Shown piece after piece: positions 40,452 through 50,700 of a DNA stretch of 64,000 nt. Positions within the stretch are counted from its first letter, which is position 1, and every line of letters begins with the position of its first letter. Source of the stretch: Rhodococcus yunnanensis NBRC 103083 (lineage in GTDB: Bacteria; Actinomycetota; Actinomycetes; Mycobacteriales; Mycobacteriaceae); assembly GCF_001895005.1 (NCBI RefSeq), contig NZ_BCXH01000003.1:310001-374000 (forward strand), written 5' to 3'. The translations under genes were made by a program, and so were the position numbers. Under the pieces are notes generated by a model. That model saw only the letters and a program-made list of their open reading frames with translations, was not told the origin of the DNA and did not search any database.

Positions 40452-41063
40452 GTGAACCAAAAGTTGTCAGACCTCGATCCCGGCGACAAGCCCACCGACG
40501 TCGGAGACGAGCGGCGGCGTCGGCACGCCGCTCTGCTCGCGCTACGAGAGGCGATAGCCACCGAAGTCCGTGTCGAAGCCGAAGCTGCCGAAGCGACAGG
40601 GCACGCCGCGGAGACCGCAATGTGGTTGGGCGCCAGCCTCGCCGACCTCGCGGCAGTCACCGGCCGATCGCGTCAGGCGGCGCGTAAACGGTGGCCGACG
40701 CTCGGCGCGGTGCATCGCCGGCGAGCGTGGCTCGGCAATCATGTCGACGACATCCGCTGGGCCGTGCGGGTCGTGCTGGAGAACTCAGCCGAGATCGACG
40801 TGCAGGACCGTGCCGTGTTCGACGAGCTCCGGGCACTCGACGAGTCGGTCGGCATCGAGTTCGGCCCCGCCGCGGAGGGGGGATCCGAGCCGGCGGCCAG
40901 GTGGCACGACCTCGATCGACTCGTCGACGTCGTGCTGCGAAGGGTTACGGCCGAGGGTGCTGCGCGCGGTGGCCAGGCCGAATTCGCCCTACACGGCGCC
41001 GGTGGTGTCGTCGGTTACTACGACCACGCAGGGGCGGGCACGGGCACGCCGGACGACGACTAG
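40452..41063 (+). CDS. HTH-like protein of unknown function
   Basis: A 203-residue protein. The middle (MWLGASLADLAAVTGRSRQA, then ARKRWP) is a short helix-turn-helix as in actinobacterial ParB-like or MarR-sized regulators. The C-terminal half is acidic. GTG start at 40452, just after interleaved dyads that could be its own operator. Its stop overlaps the convergent glycosyltransferase by 4 bp. The regulated genes are unknown. Confidence 0.7.
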   Translation: MNQKLSDLDPGDKPTDVGDERRRRHAALLALREAIATEVRVEAEAAEATGHAAETAMWLGASLADLAAVTGRSRQAARKRWPTLGAVHRRRAWLGNHVDDIRWAVRVVLENSAEIDVQDRAVFDELRALDESVGIEFGPAAEGGSEPAARWHDLDRLVDVVLRRVTAEGAARGGQAEFALHGAGGVVGYYDHAGAGTGTPDDD

Positions 41064-41929
41064 CGTGCAACGTCGATAGGAAGTCCTCGGGCGCGTTCCT
41101 GGGTCAGGAGATATTTGATCGAGTATCTTCCGGTGCTCGGATCGTACGGTCGGTGCAGAACGAAAAGGAGAATATGAAATGCCCAGTGAATTCTGAGCCA
41201 CCTCGCAATGGTTTTGTTCATCCTGCCGTGCAGTTCGAATGTCTTGGTCCCCGAATCGATGTACTTGTAGAACTCGATCGGTGGGGTCAGTGCGCGGCGC
41301 GGAGAAATGTTCACGTGCATTTCGGTCAACTGCGCAATTTCGATGTCCTTTGCGACAATGCACAGGGCCAGATCCAGATCTTCGTGTATATCGGGCTGCA
41401 CACTGACACGATCCGCCACCTCGGCCCATGTGGACTTCCTCAGCGCCATGTTGGCGCCGTGCAAATTTTTCATCCTTCGCTCGCCGCCGAACATTCCGCG
41501 CGAAATCTGCTTCCGGACGAACCAGCCCTTGAGTGAGCGGAACGGTGAATCGTAGGAGTTGTTCAACCCGCTCACGGCTCCGACCTGGGCAGTGTCGTCC
41601 CGGCCGAAGTATTCGGTCACGCTGCGGGCCCAGCCGGGGCTGACTCTCGTGTCGGCGTCCACACGCCCCAGGATCGCCGCCGATGCTGCCTCGAAACCGG
41701 TGTTTCTCGCATGTGCGACACCTCTACGCGTTTCATGCAAGATTCTGACCTGCGGAGAGCCGGCGCCGATTTTCTCGAGAATGTCCAATGTCGAATCGGT
41801 CGAGCCGTTGTCGACGACGATGATTTCGTCGATGTCTGCCGATTGCTCCAGCAATGCCGCGATGCAGGGCCCGATGTAATTTTCTTCGTTGTAGACGGGC
41901 ACTATCACTGACAAAGTAGGTAGAGGCAT
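41060..41929 (-). CDS. Family 2 glycosyltransferase
   Basis: A 289-residue GT2. It has LSVIVPVYNEENYIGPCIAA, EIIVVDNGSTDSTLDILEKI and the metal-binding DAD in ILGRVDADTRVSPGWA. FEAASAAILGRVDADT is the standard nucleotide-sugar domain, and the C-terminal 80 residues have a hydrophobic stretch (WLRIHWAFHILLFVLHRP) suggesting membrane contact. The donor and acceptor are unknown; a cell-envelope or polyprenyl target is likely. Confidence 0.92.
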   Translation of the reverse strand: MPLPTLSVIVPVYNEENYIGPCIAALLEQSADIDEIIVVDNGSTDSTLDILEKIGAGSPQVRILHETRRGVAHARNTGFEAASAAILGRVDADTRVSPGWARSVTEYFGRDDTAQVGAVSGLNNSYDSPFRSLKGWFVRKQISRGMFGGERRMKNLHGANMALRKSTWAEVADRVSVQPDIHEDLDLALCIVAKDIEIAQLTEMHVNISPRRALTPPIEFYKYIDSGTKTFELHGRMNKTIARWLRIHWAFHILLFVLHRPYDPSTGRYSIKYLLTQERARGLPIDVAR

Positions 41930-42099
41930 GTCGCATCACGATAATCGACAGTCTCGGCGTGGTCAAAAAGTTCAAAATGCAACAAAGTTGGTTTCGTAGC
42001 GAAAAAGGTCGACTGGATTGCTTATCGGACAATAAGATTCTCGTCGCCCATTTCGGCTCCTATCAGCGCGCGGCCGGTAGCGGCTATAGGGTTGAAGGC

Positions 42100-42501
42100 A
42101 TGAACACGTCTGTCCGTTCGCGAGCGACAGGACCCCCGCTGCTCGCCGCCGGGGTTGCAGGCGCGCTGGTGGCGGTGCTGTCGGTCCGTGACCCAAGGAC
42201 GTCGACGTATCTTCCGTGTCCGATTCATGCGGCCACGGGCTTGTGGTGCCCCGGTTGCGGCGCGACGCGAGCGTTCGGAGATCTGATTCGCGGTGATGTG
42301 GCGTCGGCGATCTCCGCCAACCTTCTGGCCGTTGTGCTGGCGATCGCCGGAATCGGCGTATGGGGAATGTGGATGCGGGCGAGGATGACGGGTACGACGG
42401 TGCGGCGACCACCGGCGATTCTGATCGGATCTGCAGTGGTGGTCGTCTGCGCTTTCACGATCCTCAGGAATGTTCCCGCAGGTAGTTGGCTCGCCCCCTG
42501 A
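42100..42501 (+). CDS. DUF2752 small membrane protein
   Basis: A 133-residue protein. It has CPIHAATGLWCPGCGATRAF, the diagnostic CPxxxxxGxxCPGCGxTR motif of DUF2752, and three hydrophobic helices. The function of DUF2752 is unknown. The ATG at 42100 is chosen over a longer 180-residue frame because family members start shortly before the first helix. It precedes two very small genes. Confidence 0.88.
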   Translation: MNTSVRSRATGPPLLAAGVAGALVAVLSVRDPRTSTYLPCPIHAATGLWCPGCGATRAFGDLIRGDVASAISANLLAVVLAIAGIGVWGMWMRARMTGTTVRRPPAILIGSAVVVVCAFTILRNVPAGSWLAP

Positions 42502-42517
42502 AATAAGGAGTGGAATC

Positions 42518-42616
42518 ATGTTGCTCGAAGTAGCGTCGATCGTGGTGTTGGTCGGTGTGCTGATCGTGCTGATTCCGACCGCGCGCCGCGTGTTCAAGAA
42601 GGGCGACGACGAATGA
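42518..42616 (+). CDS. Small single-helix membrane protein
   Basis: A 32-residue protein: MLLEVASIVVLVGVLIVLIP followed by TARRVFKKGDDE. AAGGAG lies 8 bp upstream of the ATG. One membrane helix and a short basic-acidic tail, too short for automatic calling. Its TGA overlaps the ATG of the next gene (ATGA). Confidence 0.75.
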   Translation: MLLEVASIVVLVGVLIVLIPTARRVFKKGDDE

Positions 42617-42810
42617 CCGACTCGTTGAAGGCTCGAGTTCGCGCCAAGCTGCTCGAACAATTGGCAGGAGACGGCGGGACCGACGCCGAACTGGCGGAGG
42701 GCGACGATCCGCGTCTGGTGGCGATCGGTGACGACCTGGCCGCGCTCGACGAGGCATCCGAGAACGACCCACTGATCGATCAGCTGGCCACGAGGTACTG
42801 GGTCCCGTAG
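42613..42810 (+). CDS. Small acidic protein
   Basis: A 65-residue protein starting MTDSLKARVRAKLLEQLAGD and ending IDQLATRYWVP. It is helical and acidic, translationally coupled to the membrane microprotein through ATGA. The pair probably works together, the microprotein acting as a membrane anchor, but no family is known. Confidence 0.75.
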   Translation: MTDSLKARVRAKLLEQLAGDGGTDAELAEGDDPRLVAIGDDLAALDEASENDPLIDQLATRYWVP

Positions 42811-42846
42811 CGGCCACTCCGCCCTGTGTCACCACTCACGCACGGG

Positions 42847-42861
42847 TAGATCTAGTATCTA
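42847..42861. promoter_or_regulatory. Candidate GntR operator
   Basis: TAGATCTAGTATCTA is an imperfect palindrome just upstream of the GntR start at 42866. TCTAGTATC recurs at about 44785, before the membrane protein at 44802, so both could bind the same regulator. Confidence 0.4.
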
Positions 42862-42865
42862 TGTT

Positions 42866-43531
42866 GTGTCCAACACGAAATCTGCTTCGGAGCTCGCCTA
42901 CCTGACGGTCAAGGAAATGATCGTCACCGGTGAACTGCCCGGCGGCGAACTGGTCAGTGAAGGCGACATCGCCGGTCGTATGGATGTCAGCCGTACGCCG
43001 GTGCGTGAAGCGTTCCTCCGACTCCAGGTCGAAGGGTGGATGCGGCTCTACCCCAAACGCGGCGCGCTCGTCGTGCCCGTGGCCCCTGGCGAGGCCGAGA
43101 ACATCGTCTCCGCGCGTTGGCTCATCGAGTCGGGAAGTGTCCGTGCACTCGTCGGGGACGCTCGTGTACGCGCCGAGCTCGTCGGTGAACTGCGGACCAA
43201 CCTGGTGCGCCAACACCGACTGCTCGCCCGCGACACCGGACAAGAGACAACGGCAGCCGAATTCAGTGCCGCCGACGCCGACTTTCACCGTCTGATCGTC
43301 CACGCAGGCGGCAACCCGCTGCTCGACGCGTTCTACTCGGGGCTTCGGGAGCGTCAGCGGCGGATGACGACGCATTCGCTCGCCCGTGACCCGGGCCAGA
43401 TCGAGCAGATCGTCGAGGACCATACTCGACTCGCCGATTTCATCGAGGCAGGTGACGCGGACGGTTTCGAGACCGCGGTCGATGCTCACATGCGCCGGGT
43501 GCACGGATTGAACGAGAGCGGCACGCGATGA
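42866..43531 (+). CDS. GntR-family regulator (FCD type)
   Basis: A 221-residue regulator. The N-terminal winged helix has LAYLTVKEMIVTGELPGGEL and GDIAGRMDVSRTPVREAFLR. The C-terminal FCD domain has ARDTGQETTAAEFSAADADF and a metal-type His in HRLIVHAGGNPLLDAFY. The start is GTG. It overlaps the MFS gene by 4 bp and most likely represses or induces it. Confidence 0.92.
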   Translation: MSNTKSASELAYLTVKEMIVTGELPGGELVSEGDIAGRMDVSRTPVREAFLRLQVEGWMRLYPKRGALVVPVAPGEAENIVSARWLIESGSVRALVGDARVRAELVGELRTNLVRQHRLLARDTGQETTAAEFSAADADFHRLIVHAGGNPLLDAFYSGLRERQRRMTTHSLARDPGQIEQIVEDHTRLADFIEAGDADGFETAVDAHMRRVHGLNESGTR

Positions 43532-44799
43532 CCGACACGACACGGGCCGAGGCATCGAACACGACGAGGACGGCCCGGTGGATGCTCGTCGCCGCCGGGA
43601 TGTTCGCGGTCGCGTGGGGTGGCAACGAGTTCACGCCGCTGCTGGTGATGTACCGCCTCGAGCACGGCTTCTCAGCGGTGACCGTCGATACGTTCCTGTT
43701 CGCGTACGTCATCGGGATCGTGCCTGCCCTGTTGATCTGCGGCCCGCTGTCGGACCGCATCGGACGGCGTCCCGTCATGCTTCCGGCGACGTCGGTCGCA
43801 GCGGCAGGATCGATTCTGATCGCCATCGGCGCCGATACCGCAGTGGTCCTGTTCTCCGGCCGTGTGCTGAGCGGGGTCGCGCTGGGAATCGGAATGGCGG
43901 TCGGTGGTACGTGGATCAAGGAACTGTCCGCACTCGATCCGAATACCGCGCCGGGTGCAGGCGCCCGCCGCGCCGCGATGAGTTTGACGGCAGGTTTCGC
44001 CCTGGGTGCAGGTGTCGCCGGGATACTCGCTCAGTGGGCGCCCTGGCCGACGCACCTTCCGTATCTCGTGCACGTGGGTATCTGCATCGTTGCCGGGCTG
44101 GGCATGATCGGGGTGCGGGAGACCCGCGCGGCAGTTCCTCGCGGCGAACGAGGGACTCTGGCGTCGGACCTGAAGATTCCCGCCGCGGCCCATCGTCGAT
44201 TCCTGATGGTGGTCGTGCCGTTGGCGCCGTGGGTGTTCGGTGCGGCGAGCGTTGCCTACGCGGTCCTTCCCTCGTTGATGGCCGATCGCAGCGGTGGGCA
44301 TCCCATCGCGCTGTCGGCGTTGATGTCGGTGATCGCACTCGGATCGGGATTCGGCATCCAGGCCGTCGGCCGCAGGATCGACACCCCGAATGGGGCGCGT
44401 GGTGCACTCGTCGCGCTGTCGATCCTGGTCGTCGGGATGCTGCTTGCGGCGTGGGCGGCGACGGTACTGACCATCGCGGCAGCATTGATCGCGGCAGCCG
44501 TGCTCGGTTGCGGTTATGGCATGGCGCTCGTGTCGGGATTGCAAGAGGTGCAACGAATTGCAGGGCCCAACGATCTGGCCGGTCTGACCGCAGTGTTCTA
44601 CTCGCTCACCTACCTCGGGTTCGCGATCCCGGCGATACTCGCCGCGCTCACCGAAGCTTGGCCCGGCTCGATAACCTACCCCGCCATCTTCACGGCCGGG
44701 GCAGTACTGGCAGCCCTGTGCTGGGTGTTCGTGAGGACTCGATCGAGTGCTCACCTTCCGGCCCCGCACCCCGCTCCGGAAGCGTCTAGTATCACCTGA
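43528..44799 (+). CDS. MFS transporter (12 helices)
   Basis: A 423-residue major facilitator. PLSDRIGRRPVMLPATSVAA is the conserved first-loop motif, followed by 12 hydrophobic segments. It is coupled to the GntR regulator by an ATGA overlap. The substrate is probably a small organic acid or drug; the sequence does not say which. Confidence 0.9.
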   Translation: MTDTTRAEASNTTRTARWMLVAAGMFAVAWGGNEFTPLLVMYRLEHGFSAVTVDTFLFAYVIGIVPALLICGPLSDRIGRRPVMLPATSVAAAGSILIAIGADTAVVLFSGRVLSGVALGIGMAVGGTWIKELSALDPNTAPGAGARRAAMSLTAGFALGAGVAGILAQWAPWPTHLPYLVHVGICIVAGLGMIGVRETRAAVPRGERGTLASDLKIPAAAHRRFLMVVVPLAPWVFGAASVAYAVLPSLMADRSGGHPIALSALMSVIALGSGFGIQAVGRRIDTPNGARGALVALSILVVGMLLAAWAATVLTIAAALIAAAVLGCGYGMALVSGLQEVQRIAGPNDLAGLTAVFYSLTYLGFAIPAILAALTEAWPGSITYPAIFTAGAVLAALCWVFVRTRSSAHLPAPHPAPEASSIT

Positions 44800-44801
44800 C
44801 T

Positions 44802-45422
44802 ATGTCGGTCTCTCCGCGTGACGTCCCGCGGTGGGTGCCCATCACTGTTCCCCTCACCGGAGCACTGCGGTGGGATTGGCGCGAGAGCTACAGCGTGTTC
44901 GTGGCGTTCGCGGTACCTGTCCTGCTGTGGATTCATGTCCCAGTGCTGCTGCCGGGTGCCTTCTTCGGGCTGATCGCTCTGGGGGCGGGCATCCGCATTC
45001 GCCGGATCGCCTCGTGGTGGCCGTTGTTGCGTTCCGGTGAGGTGGCATCGGTGGATTCCGTCGAGCGGTGGACCACCGGCGCGGGAACCGTCACGCTCTC
45101 GCATGCGACGGGCTGGCGCGTCCACCGAGGGTGGTTCACCGGAGACATCACGACCAGTCGCGTGGGCTACACCGCCGCGGACCGGCGAGGAAACCTGGAG
45201 ATACGCGGACTTCCCTACACCGACGGGGTGATTCTCGCGCACCCGACGGCCCCGAAGGCCATGTGCGTGAGCGAGTTTCCGTTCGATCTGAACGACAACG
45301 AGAACGGCCGATGGTCGGCGTCGGTACCGCCCCGATTCTGGGCAGGAGCGGCGGCGACGGCAGCTGTGTACCTACTGCTCGTGCTCGGCGGCGTCGTCAG
45401 CTCCGGGCAACTGTGGTTCTGA
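44802..45422 (+). CDS. Membrane protein paralog A (PH-like domain between helices)
   Basis: A 206-residue protein. Two N-terminal helices (YSVFVAFAVPVLLWIHVPVL and LLPGAFFGLIALGAG) are followed by a cytoplasmic beta-rich domain (ATGWRVHRGWFTGDITTSRV, then LPYTDGVILAHPTAPKAMCV) and a C-terminal helix. It is paralogous to the next gene. Bacterial PH-like proteins have this layout, but the match is tentative. Confidence 0.75.
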   Translation: MSVSPRDVPRWVPITVPLTGALRWDWRESYSVFVAFAVPVLLWIHVPVLLPGAFFGLIALGAGIRIRRIASWWPLLRSGEVASVDSVERWTTGAGTVTLSHATGWRVHRGWFTGDITTSRVGYTAADRRGNLEIRGLPYTDGVILAHPTAPKAMCVSEFPFDLNDNENGRWSASVPPRFWAGAAATAAVYLLLVLGGVVSSGQLWF

Positions 45423-45436
45423 GCCTACTATCAGCT

Positions 45437-46312
45437 GTGCCCCAAGCAGGAGAGCCCCAAGCAGGAGAGCCCGACTCGGGATCCGGCGAAACGGTCGACG
45501 AGCGTCTCGCACGCCTCGAGCGTGAACTGGCAGAACTGCGTGCGGCCCGAGACCGAGGGCCGTCGGTACTCGGTAGCCGCGACACCGAGCAGGTCCGATC
45601 GATTCTCGGACAGTTCGGTATGGCAAGGAGCGTCGGCGGCGCGTTCGGGACACCGCCTGCCCCCGTCGTCGCCAAGTACCTGTCCGATCCGCCGCGGCCG
45701 GTACCCGCTGCTTTCCGGCTCGCCGGACTGTCGTGGAAGTGGTGGGAGGCCTTCGCGATTCTCATGACGTTCACGGCACCGATCGCGCTGTGGCTCTTCG
45801 TGCCGAAGACCCTGCCCATCCCGTTCGTCGGGCTTCTCGTGGTGATCGCGGTGACCAGGATTCGGGCCATCGGTAACCGGTCACACGTGCTGAAGTGGGG
45901 CACGGTGGCCGTCGTGACAGGAGTCGACAGAGTCTCGGTCGGAACGTATTTCAGCGGAATCACCTACAACAACGTACGGCTGGCGCAAGCAACCGGGTGG
46001 ACCGTCGAACGTCGGTGGTACAGCGGGCCCGGCCACGTCACCGACGTCGCCTACACGGTGGACGGCGTCGCCGGTTCGATCCGTGTTCGCGGCCTTCCGT
46101 ACACGTCGGGTGTGATCCTCGCGAGTACCAAGAATCCAGCGAAAGCACGGTGCGTCAGCGACTTTCCGTACGATCTCGACGTCGATTCGAGCGGCGACTG
46201 GGTGTCCACCGTGCGTCCGGCCGTGTGGATCGGCGCCTGCGCGTCGCTGCTCGTCTACGCCGCACTCGTGCTCGGCACCGTATGGTCCGTCGGGACGCTG
46301 TGGCTTGCCTGA
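45437..46312 (+). CDS. Membrane protein paralog B (PH-like domain between helices)
   Basis: A 291-residue protein. An extra N-terminal coiled region (ERLARLERELAELRAARDRG) precedes two helices and the same domain as paralog A. Shared stretches include RGLPYTxGVILA and the Cys-containing CVSDFPYDLD, versus CVSEFPFDLN in A. The start is GTG at 45437, in a tandem duplication that gives QAGEP twice. The two genes arose by duplication. Confidence 0.75.
   Translation: MPQAGEPQAGEPDSGSGETVDERLARLERELAELRAARDRGPSVLGSRDTEQVRSILGQFGMARSVGGAFGTPPAPVVAKYLSDPPRPVPAAFRLAGLSWKWWEAFAILMTFTAPIALWLFVPKTLPIPFVGLLVVIAVTRIRAIGNRSHVLKWGTVAVVTGVDRVSVGTYFSGITYNNVRLAQATGWTVERRWYSGPGHVTDVAYTVDGVAGSIRVRGLPYTSGVILASTKNPAKARCVSDFPYDLDVDSSGDWVSTVRPAVWIGACASLLVYAALVLGTVWSVGTLWLA
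45443..45472. repeat. 15-bp in-frame duplication
   Basis: CAAGCAGGAGAGCCC at 45443-45457 and 45458-45472, giving QAGEP twice, at the very start of paralog B. Divisible by three. Confidence 0.9.
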
Positions 46313-46370
46313 GGCGCTGCGGCTTGCTCGAGGTGCTGTGGCTTGTCTGAGGTGCTGTGGCTTGCGTGAC
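46295..46370. repeat. 19-bp tandem array across a stop codon
   Basis: Four units resembling GTGCTGTGGCTTGTCTGAG start at 46295, 46314, 46333 and 46352. The TGA stop of paralog B (46310-46312) is in the first. The last unit ends 5 bp before the convergent M1 peptidase stop. Confidence 0.92.
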
Positions 46371-46374
46371 CGAT

Positions 46375-47721
46375 CTAGGGGAGTGCCGGCAGCGTCGTAT
46401 CCACCAGCCAGGCATCCCACAGGCTGCGCGGGCAGCCGAAACGTGAAGCGAGATCGGTGAAGTCGGATGTGCTGACGGTCGAGTACCGGTACTTCGACGT
46501 CCATTCCTGGATCAGCGGGAAGAACTTGTCGTCGCCGATGGTCCTGCGCAGGGCATGGAGTGCTAGGGCGCCGCGCTTGTAGACGCGGTCGTCGAACATC
46601 TTGGCGGGACCGGGATCTCCGAGGACGAGATCGCGCGGTAATCCGCGTTGCATGGTGTGCACGCGCCTGGCCTTGTCCTGTGCGGACGAGCCGCCGGAGT
46701 TCTCGGCCCAGATCCACTCGGAGTAACAGGCGAACCCTTCGTGCAGCCAGATGTCCTTCCACTTACCGAGGGTCAGGCTGTTGCCGAACCACTGGTGCGC
46801 CAGCTCGTGCGCGACGAGCCGCTCGAAGTACCGATTCCCCGAACAGTGGTTGGCGCCGAAGATCGACAATCCCTGTGCCTCGATGGGGATTTCGAGATCG
46901 TCGCCGGTGACCACGACGGTGTACGCAGCGAACGGATAGGGGCCGTACAGACGCTCGAACGTGCTCATCATCTCGGTCTGGCGCCCGAAGTCGTGCTCGA
47001 AGTTCGGCAGAAGACGTTGCGGCAGAATCACTTTCATCGGCACCGGCCCGGTGCTGGTGGTGTGCGAGACGTACGGCCCGATCTGGACGGTCGCAAGGTA
47101 GGTGGCCATCGGCTCTGGCTGCTCGTACACCCACGTCGTTCGACTCGCGCGTGTCTGCTTGCGGACGAGTGTGCCGTTCGCGACTGCGAAGTACGGGGAA
47201 TCGGTGGTGATCGTGATGCCGTAACTGGCCTTCGACACGGGGTGGTCGTCGCACGGGAACCACGACGCGGCTCCGTTGGGCTGGCTGGCGACGATGGAAC
47301 CCTCGGTCAGTTCGTCCCAACCGACTTCGCCCCAGAAACCGTTGATGGGCTTGGGTGTTCCGCCGTACTGGATCGTCACGACCAGCGCTGCGCCCGAGGC
47401 GATGGGCTTCGCCGGCGTGATCTTCAGCTTGGCGTGGTGCTGGCTGAACTTGACCGAGCGCGAGCCGTTCACCGATACCTTCGACACCCGCAGTGCAGGC
47501 CCGAGGTCCAAGGAGAACTTCGAGATCGTCGCGGTGGCGACGGCGGTGATCTTCGCTTTGCCCGCCAACCGATTGCTCTCGACCTTGTACTCGAGATCCA
47601 ACTCGTACCGGGACACGCGGTAGCCGCGATTTCCGTTCTGCGGTAGATATTCGTCGAGCGGAGCATCGCCTCCGTCGAGATCGAAGACCGGCGTCACCAA
47701 TTTCGAGCCGACCGGCTTCAC
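46375..47721 (-). CDS. M1-family metallopeptidase
   Basis: A 448-residue aminopeptidase N-type enzyme with the zinc motif HELAHQWFGNSLTLGKWKDI followed by WLHEG (HExxH-x18-E). The usual GAMEN substrate motif is replaced by EAQGLSIFG, so specificity may differ. It starts at GTG 47719-47721 in a GTGA overlap with the synthetase stop. It lacks the large C-terminal helical domain of full-length aminopeptidase N. It probably acts together with the synthetase product. Confidence 0.9.
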   Translation of the reverse strand: MKPVGSKLVTPVFDLDGGDAPLDEYLPQNGNRGYRVSRYELDLEYKVESNRLAGKAKITAVATATISKFSLDLGPALRVSKVSVNGSRSVKFSQHHAKLKITPAKPIASGAALVVTIQYGGTPKPINGFWGEVGWDELTEGSIVASQPNGAASWFPCDDHPVSKASYGITITTDSPYFAVANGTLVRKQTRASRTTWVYEQPEPMATYLATVQIGPYVSHTTSTGPVPMKVILPQRLLPNFEHDFGRQTEMMSTFERLYGPYPFAAYTVVVTGDDLEIPIEAQGLSIFGANHCSGNRYFERLVAHELAHQWFGNSLTLGKWKDIWLHEGFACYSEWIWAENSGGSSAQDKARRVHTMQRGLPRDLVLGDPGPAKMFDDRVYKRGALALHALRRTIGDDKFFPLIQEWTSKYRYSTVSTSDFTDLASRFGCPRSLWDAWLVDTTLPALP

Positions 47722-50700
47722 TCGCTCACCTCGGCAGTCACGATACGGGCGAACGGGTCGCCCTTGGCCCACGGAGCGATCGGGTTGCCCTGCCAACGGG
47801 TGTGCGCGGGCACGGTATCGCCGCGCATCACCAGCGATGCCGGTCCGACCGTCGCGCCTTCGCCGATGCCCGCTGCGGGAAGGGCGACGCAGTGCTGGCC
47901 CAGTGTTGCGCCTCGTCCGAGTGTCACGCTGTCCATGGACATGATCCGATCATGGAACAGGTGTGTTTGCACAACGCACCCACGATTGACCGTTGCGCCG
48001 TCGGCGAGCGTCACCAGATCGGCCTCGGGAAGCCAGTAGGTCTCGCACCACACTCCGCGGCCGATGTCGGCCCCGAGCCAGCGCAGCCACATGTTCAGCA
48101 CGGCCGTGCCCTCGGCGGCGCGAGCGAACCACGGCGCCGCAACGGTTTCGACGAAGGTGTCGGCCACCTCGTTGCGCCACACGAACGAGCTCCACAGCGG
48201 GTGCTCGACCTTGTCGATGCGGCCGACCCACATCCACTTGGCCACCGCGGACACTGCCGCGGCGACCGCGCCTGCGATCAGGAGCACGACGCCGCTGAGC
48301 AACGCCGCGAGCCAGTACCCGTACTCGTGCGCAAGCCAGGTCAACGCGAACAGCACTCCGAGCCCGATCCCGAACGTCACCATCACCGGTATCAACCGGC
48401 ACGTCTCGACGAACGATCGAGCCACCTTGAGCTTCGTCGGTGGATCGAACGTGCGCGAGCTGTCGGCGCGACCGGCCGCCCGGCGTAATCGCACCGGGGG
48501 ACTGCCGAGCCACGACGAACCGGATTTCGCCTTGTCCGGCGTCGCCGACAGCACGGCGACCAGGCCGTTCTTCGGAACGGTCCGACCGGGCCCTGTCATG
48601 CCGGAGTTGCCGAGGAACGCGCGTTTGCCGACCTTGGCGTCACCGAGGTGCATCCAGCCGCCGCCGAGCTCGTAGCTGGCCACCATCGTGTCGTCGGCGA
48701 GGAATGCGCCGTCGGCGACGGTCGTGAACTTCGGGATCATCAATACCGTCGACGCCTCGACGTCCTTGCCGATCTTCGCGCCGAGCAATCGCAACCAGTG
48801 CGGGGTCAGCAGGGACGCGTACAGCGGGAACAGGAACGTGCGCGCCGAGTCCATCAGTCGCTCGGTGGCCCACACCTGCCAGCCGATTCTGCTGCGCACC
48901 GGGTGGTAGCCCTCGGTGAGTCCGATGCTCAGAATGCGAACCGCAATCAACGTGATCAGCGCGAAGACCCCCAAGGACACAAGCGTCGCCAGCGGCAACA
49001 TGATCGCCGCGCGCCCGAGTGCGCCCCACATCGTCGTCGCAGTGTGCAGCCACCATCCCATCAGGACCAGCGAGACACCGAGCGAGAAGATGGCCATCCC
49101 GGAGAGGAACAACGACGCGACGCCGTACGCCAGCACCCAGCGCGTCGCGCGCGGAGGAGCGTGCTCGGGCCACGGATGTTCGGCTTTGCCGACCTTCGTC
49201 GCGGGCGAACCCGCCCACAGCTGACCTGCTTTCACACGTCCGACGACGGCAGAGCCTGCGCTGACGACGGCGTTCTTGCCGATGGAGGTGCCGGGCAACA
49301 GAGTCGACCTGGCGCCGACGGCAGCGCCCGCGCCGATCTTGATGCCACCGATGTAGACGATGTCACCGTCGATCCAGTGCCCGGTGAGATCGACCTCGGG
49401 TTCGACGGAACAGCCGTCGCCCAGCTCGAGCATTCCGGTCACCGGCGGCAGTGTGTGCAGGTCGACGCCCTTGCCGATCTTCGCTCCCAGTGCACGGGCG
49501 TAATAGACCATCCACGGTGCACCCGAGAGGTTCGACGCCCCACTGGCGTCGGTCAGACGCGTCGCCGCCCACAGGCGGATGTGGGCACTTCCGCCGCGTC
49601 GGTACGCACCGGGTTTCACCCCGGCCAGCAGGATGCGCGAGCCGACGACCGAGATCGCCATCCGCCCCACCGGGGTGATGAACAGGACGAAGGCGAGAAG
49701 GATCCACCACCAGGACACCGTCGGCGCCCAGGAGACGTCGGCGAACCACGACATCACGTTGAACAGAACCCCGACCCAGGTGACCCACTGCAGGCCGGTC
49801 AATGTCGTCAACGGAACGGTCGCGGCGATCTGTGCCCACTGGGCCGAGCGGGGAGTCGGTTCGACGTCGCGCGGAACGACCTCGACGGGCGGCTTCAGCT
49901 CGTCCAGATACCGTGCGAGCGAACCGAGCCGAGGATGGTCGTAGAGCTGCGCGACGGTGATCTCGGGAAAACGTTCGCGCAGTGCCGTCACCAGTTGGGC
50001 CGCGGACAGCGAGCCGCCGCCGTTCTGGAAGAAATCCGCGTTCTCGTCGTTCACCTGCGCGCCGAGGATGTTGGTCCACAGCGCTGCGACCCATCCGGCA
50101 GTCCCGTCGAGATCGGAGGCTCCGCCCATGCCGGGAAGCGGCCAGGGGAGCGCATTTCTGTCGACCTTGCCCGAGGTGCGCGTCGGCATCTCCTCGACGA
50201 GTGCCAGACGCGGAACCAGCGCTGCGGGTAGCTGCTCGGCGAGGATCGCGCGCGCGGCGTCGAGATCGAAATCGGGGTTGGTGCTCGCGAGGTAACCGAT
50301 GAGAACCGAGTTTCCTGCCCCGGTCTTGCGTACTGCGGCGGCAGCACCGCCGACGCCGGGGAGCGCCTGGAGTGCATTGTCGATCTCGCCGAGTTCGATG
50401 CGACGTCCACCGAGCTTGACCTGATCGTCGGCACGGCCCTGGAACAACAGCCCTTCCAGCTCCAGCCTGACGAGGTCACCGCTGCGATACGCGCGATCCC
50501 AGCCGAGCGAGGGCATCGGGGCGTACTTCTCGGCATCCTTGGCGGGATCGAGGTAACGGGCGAGGCCGACGCCGCCGATGACGAGCTCACCGACCTCACC
50601 GACCGCGACGGGGTTTCCCGACGCGTCGACCACCGCCAGATCCCAGCCGTCGAGCGGCAGCCCGATCCTGACCGGCCCCTTGCCGTCCATGATCGACGCG

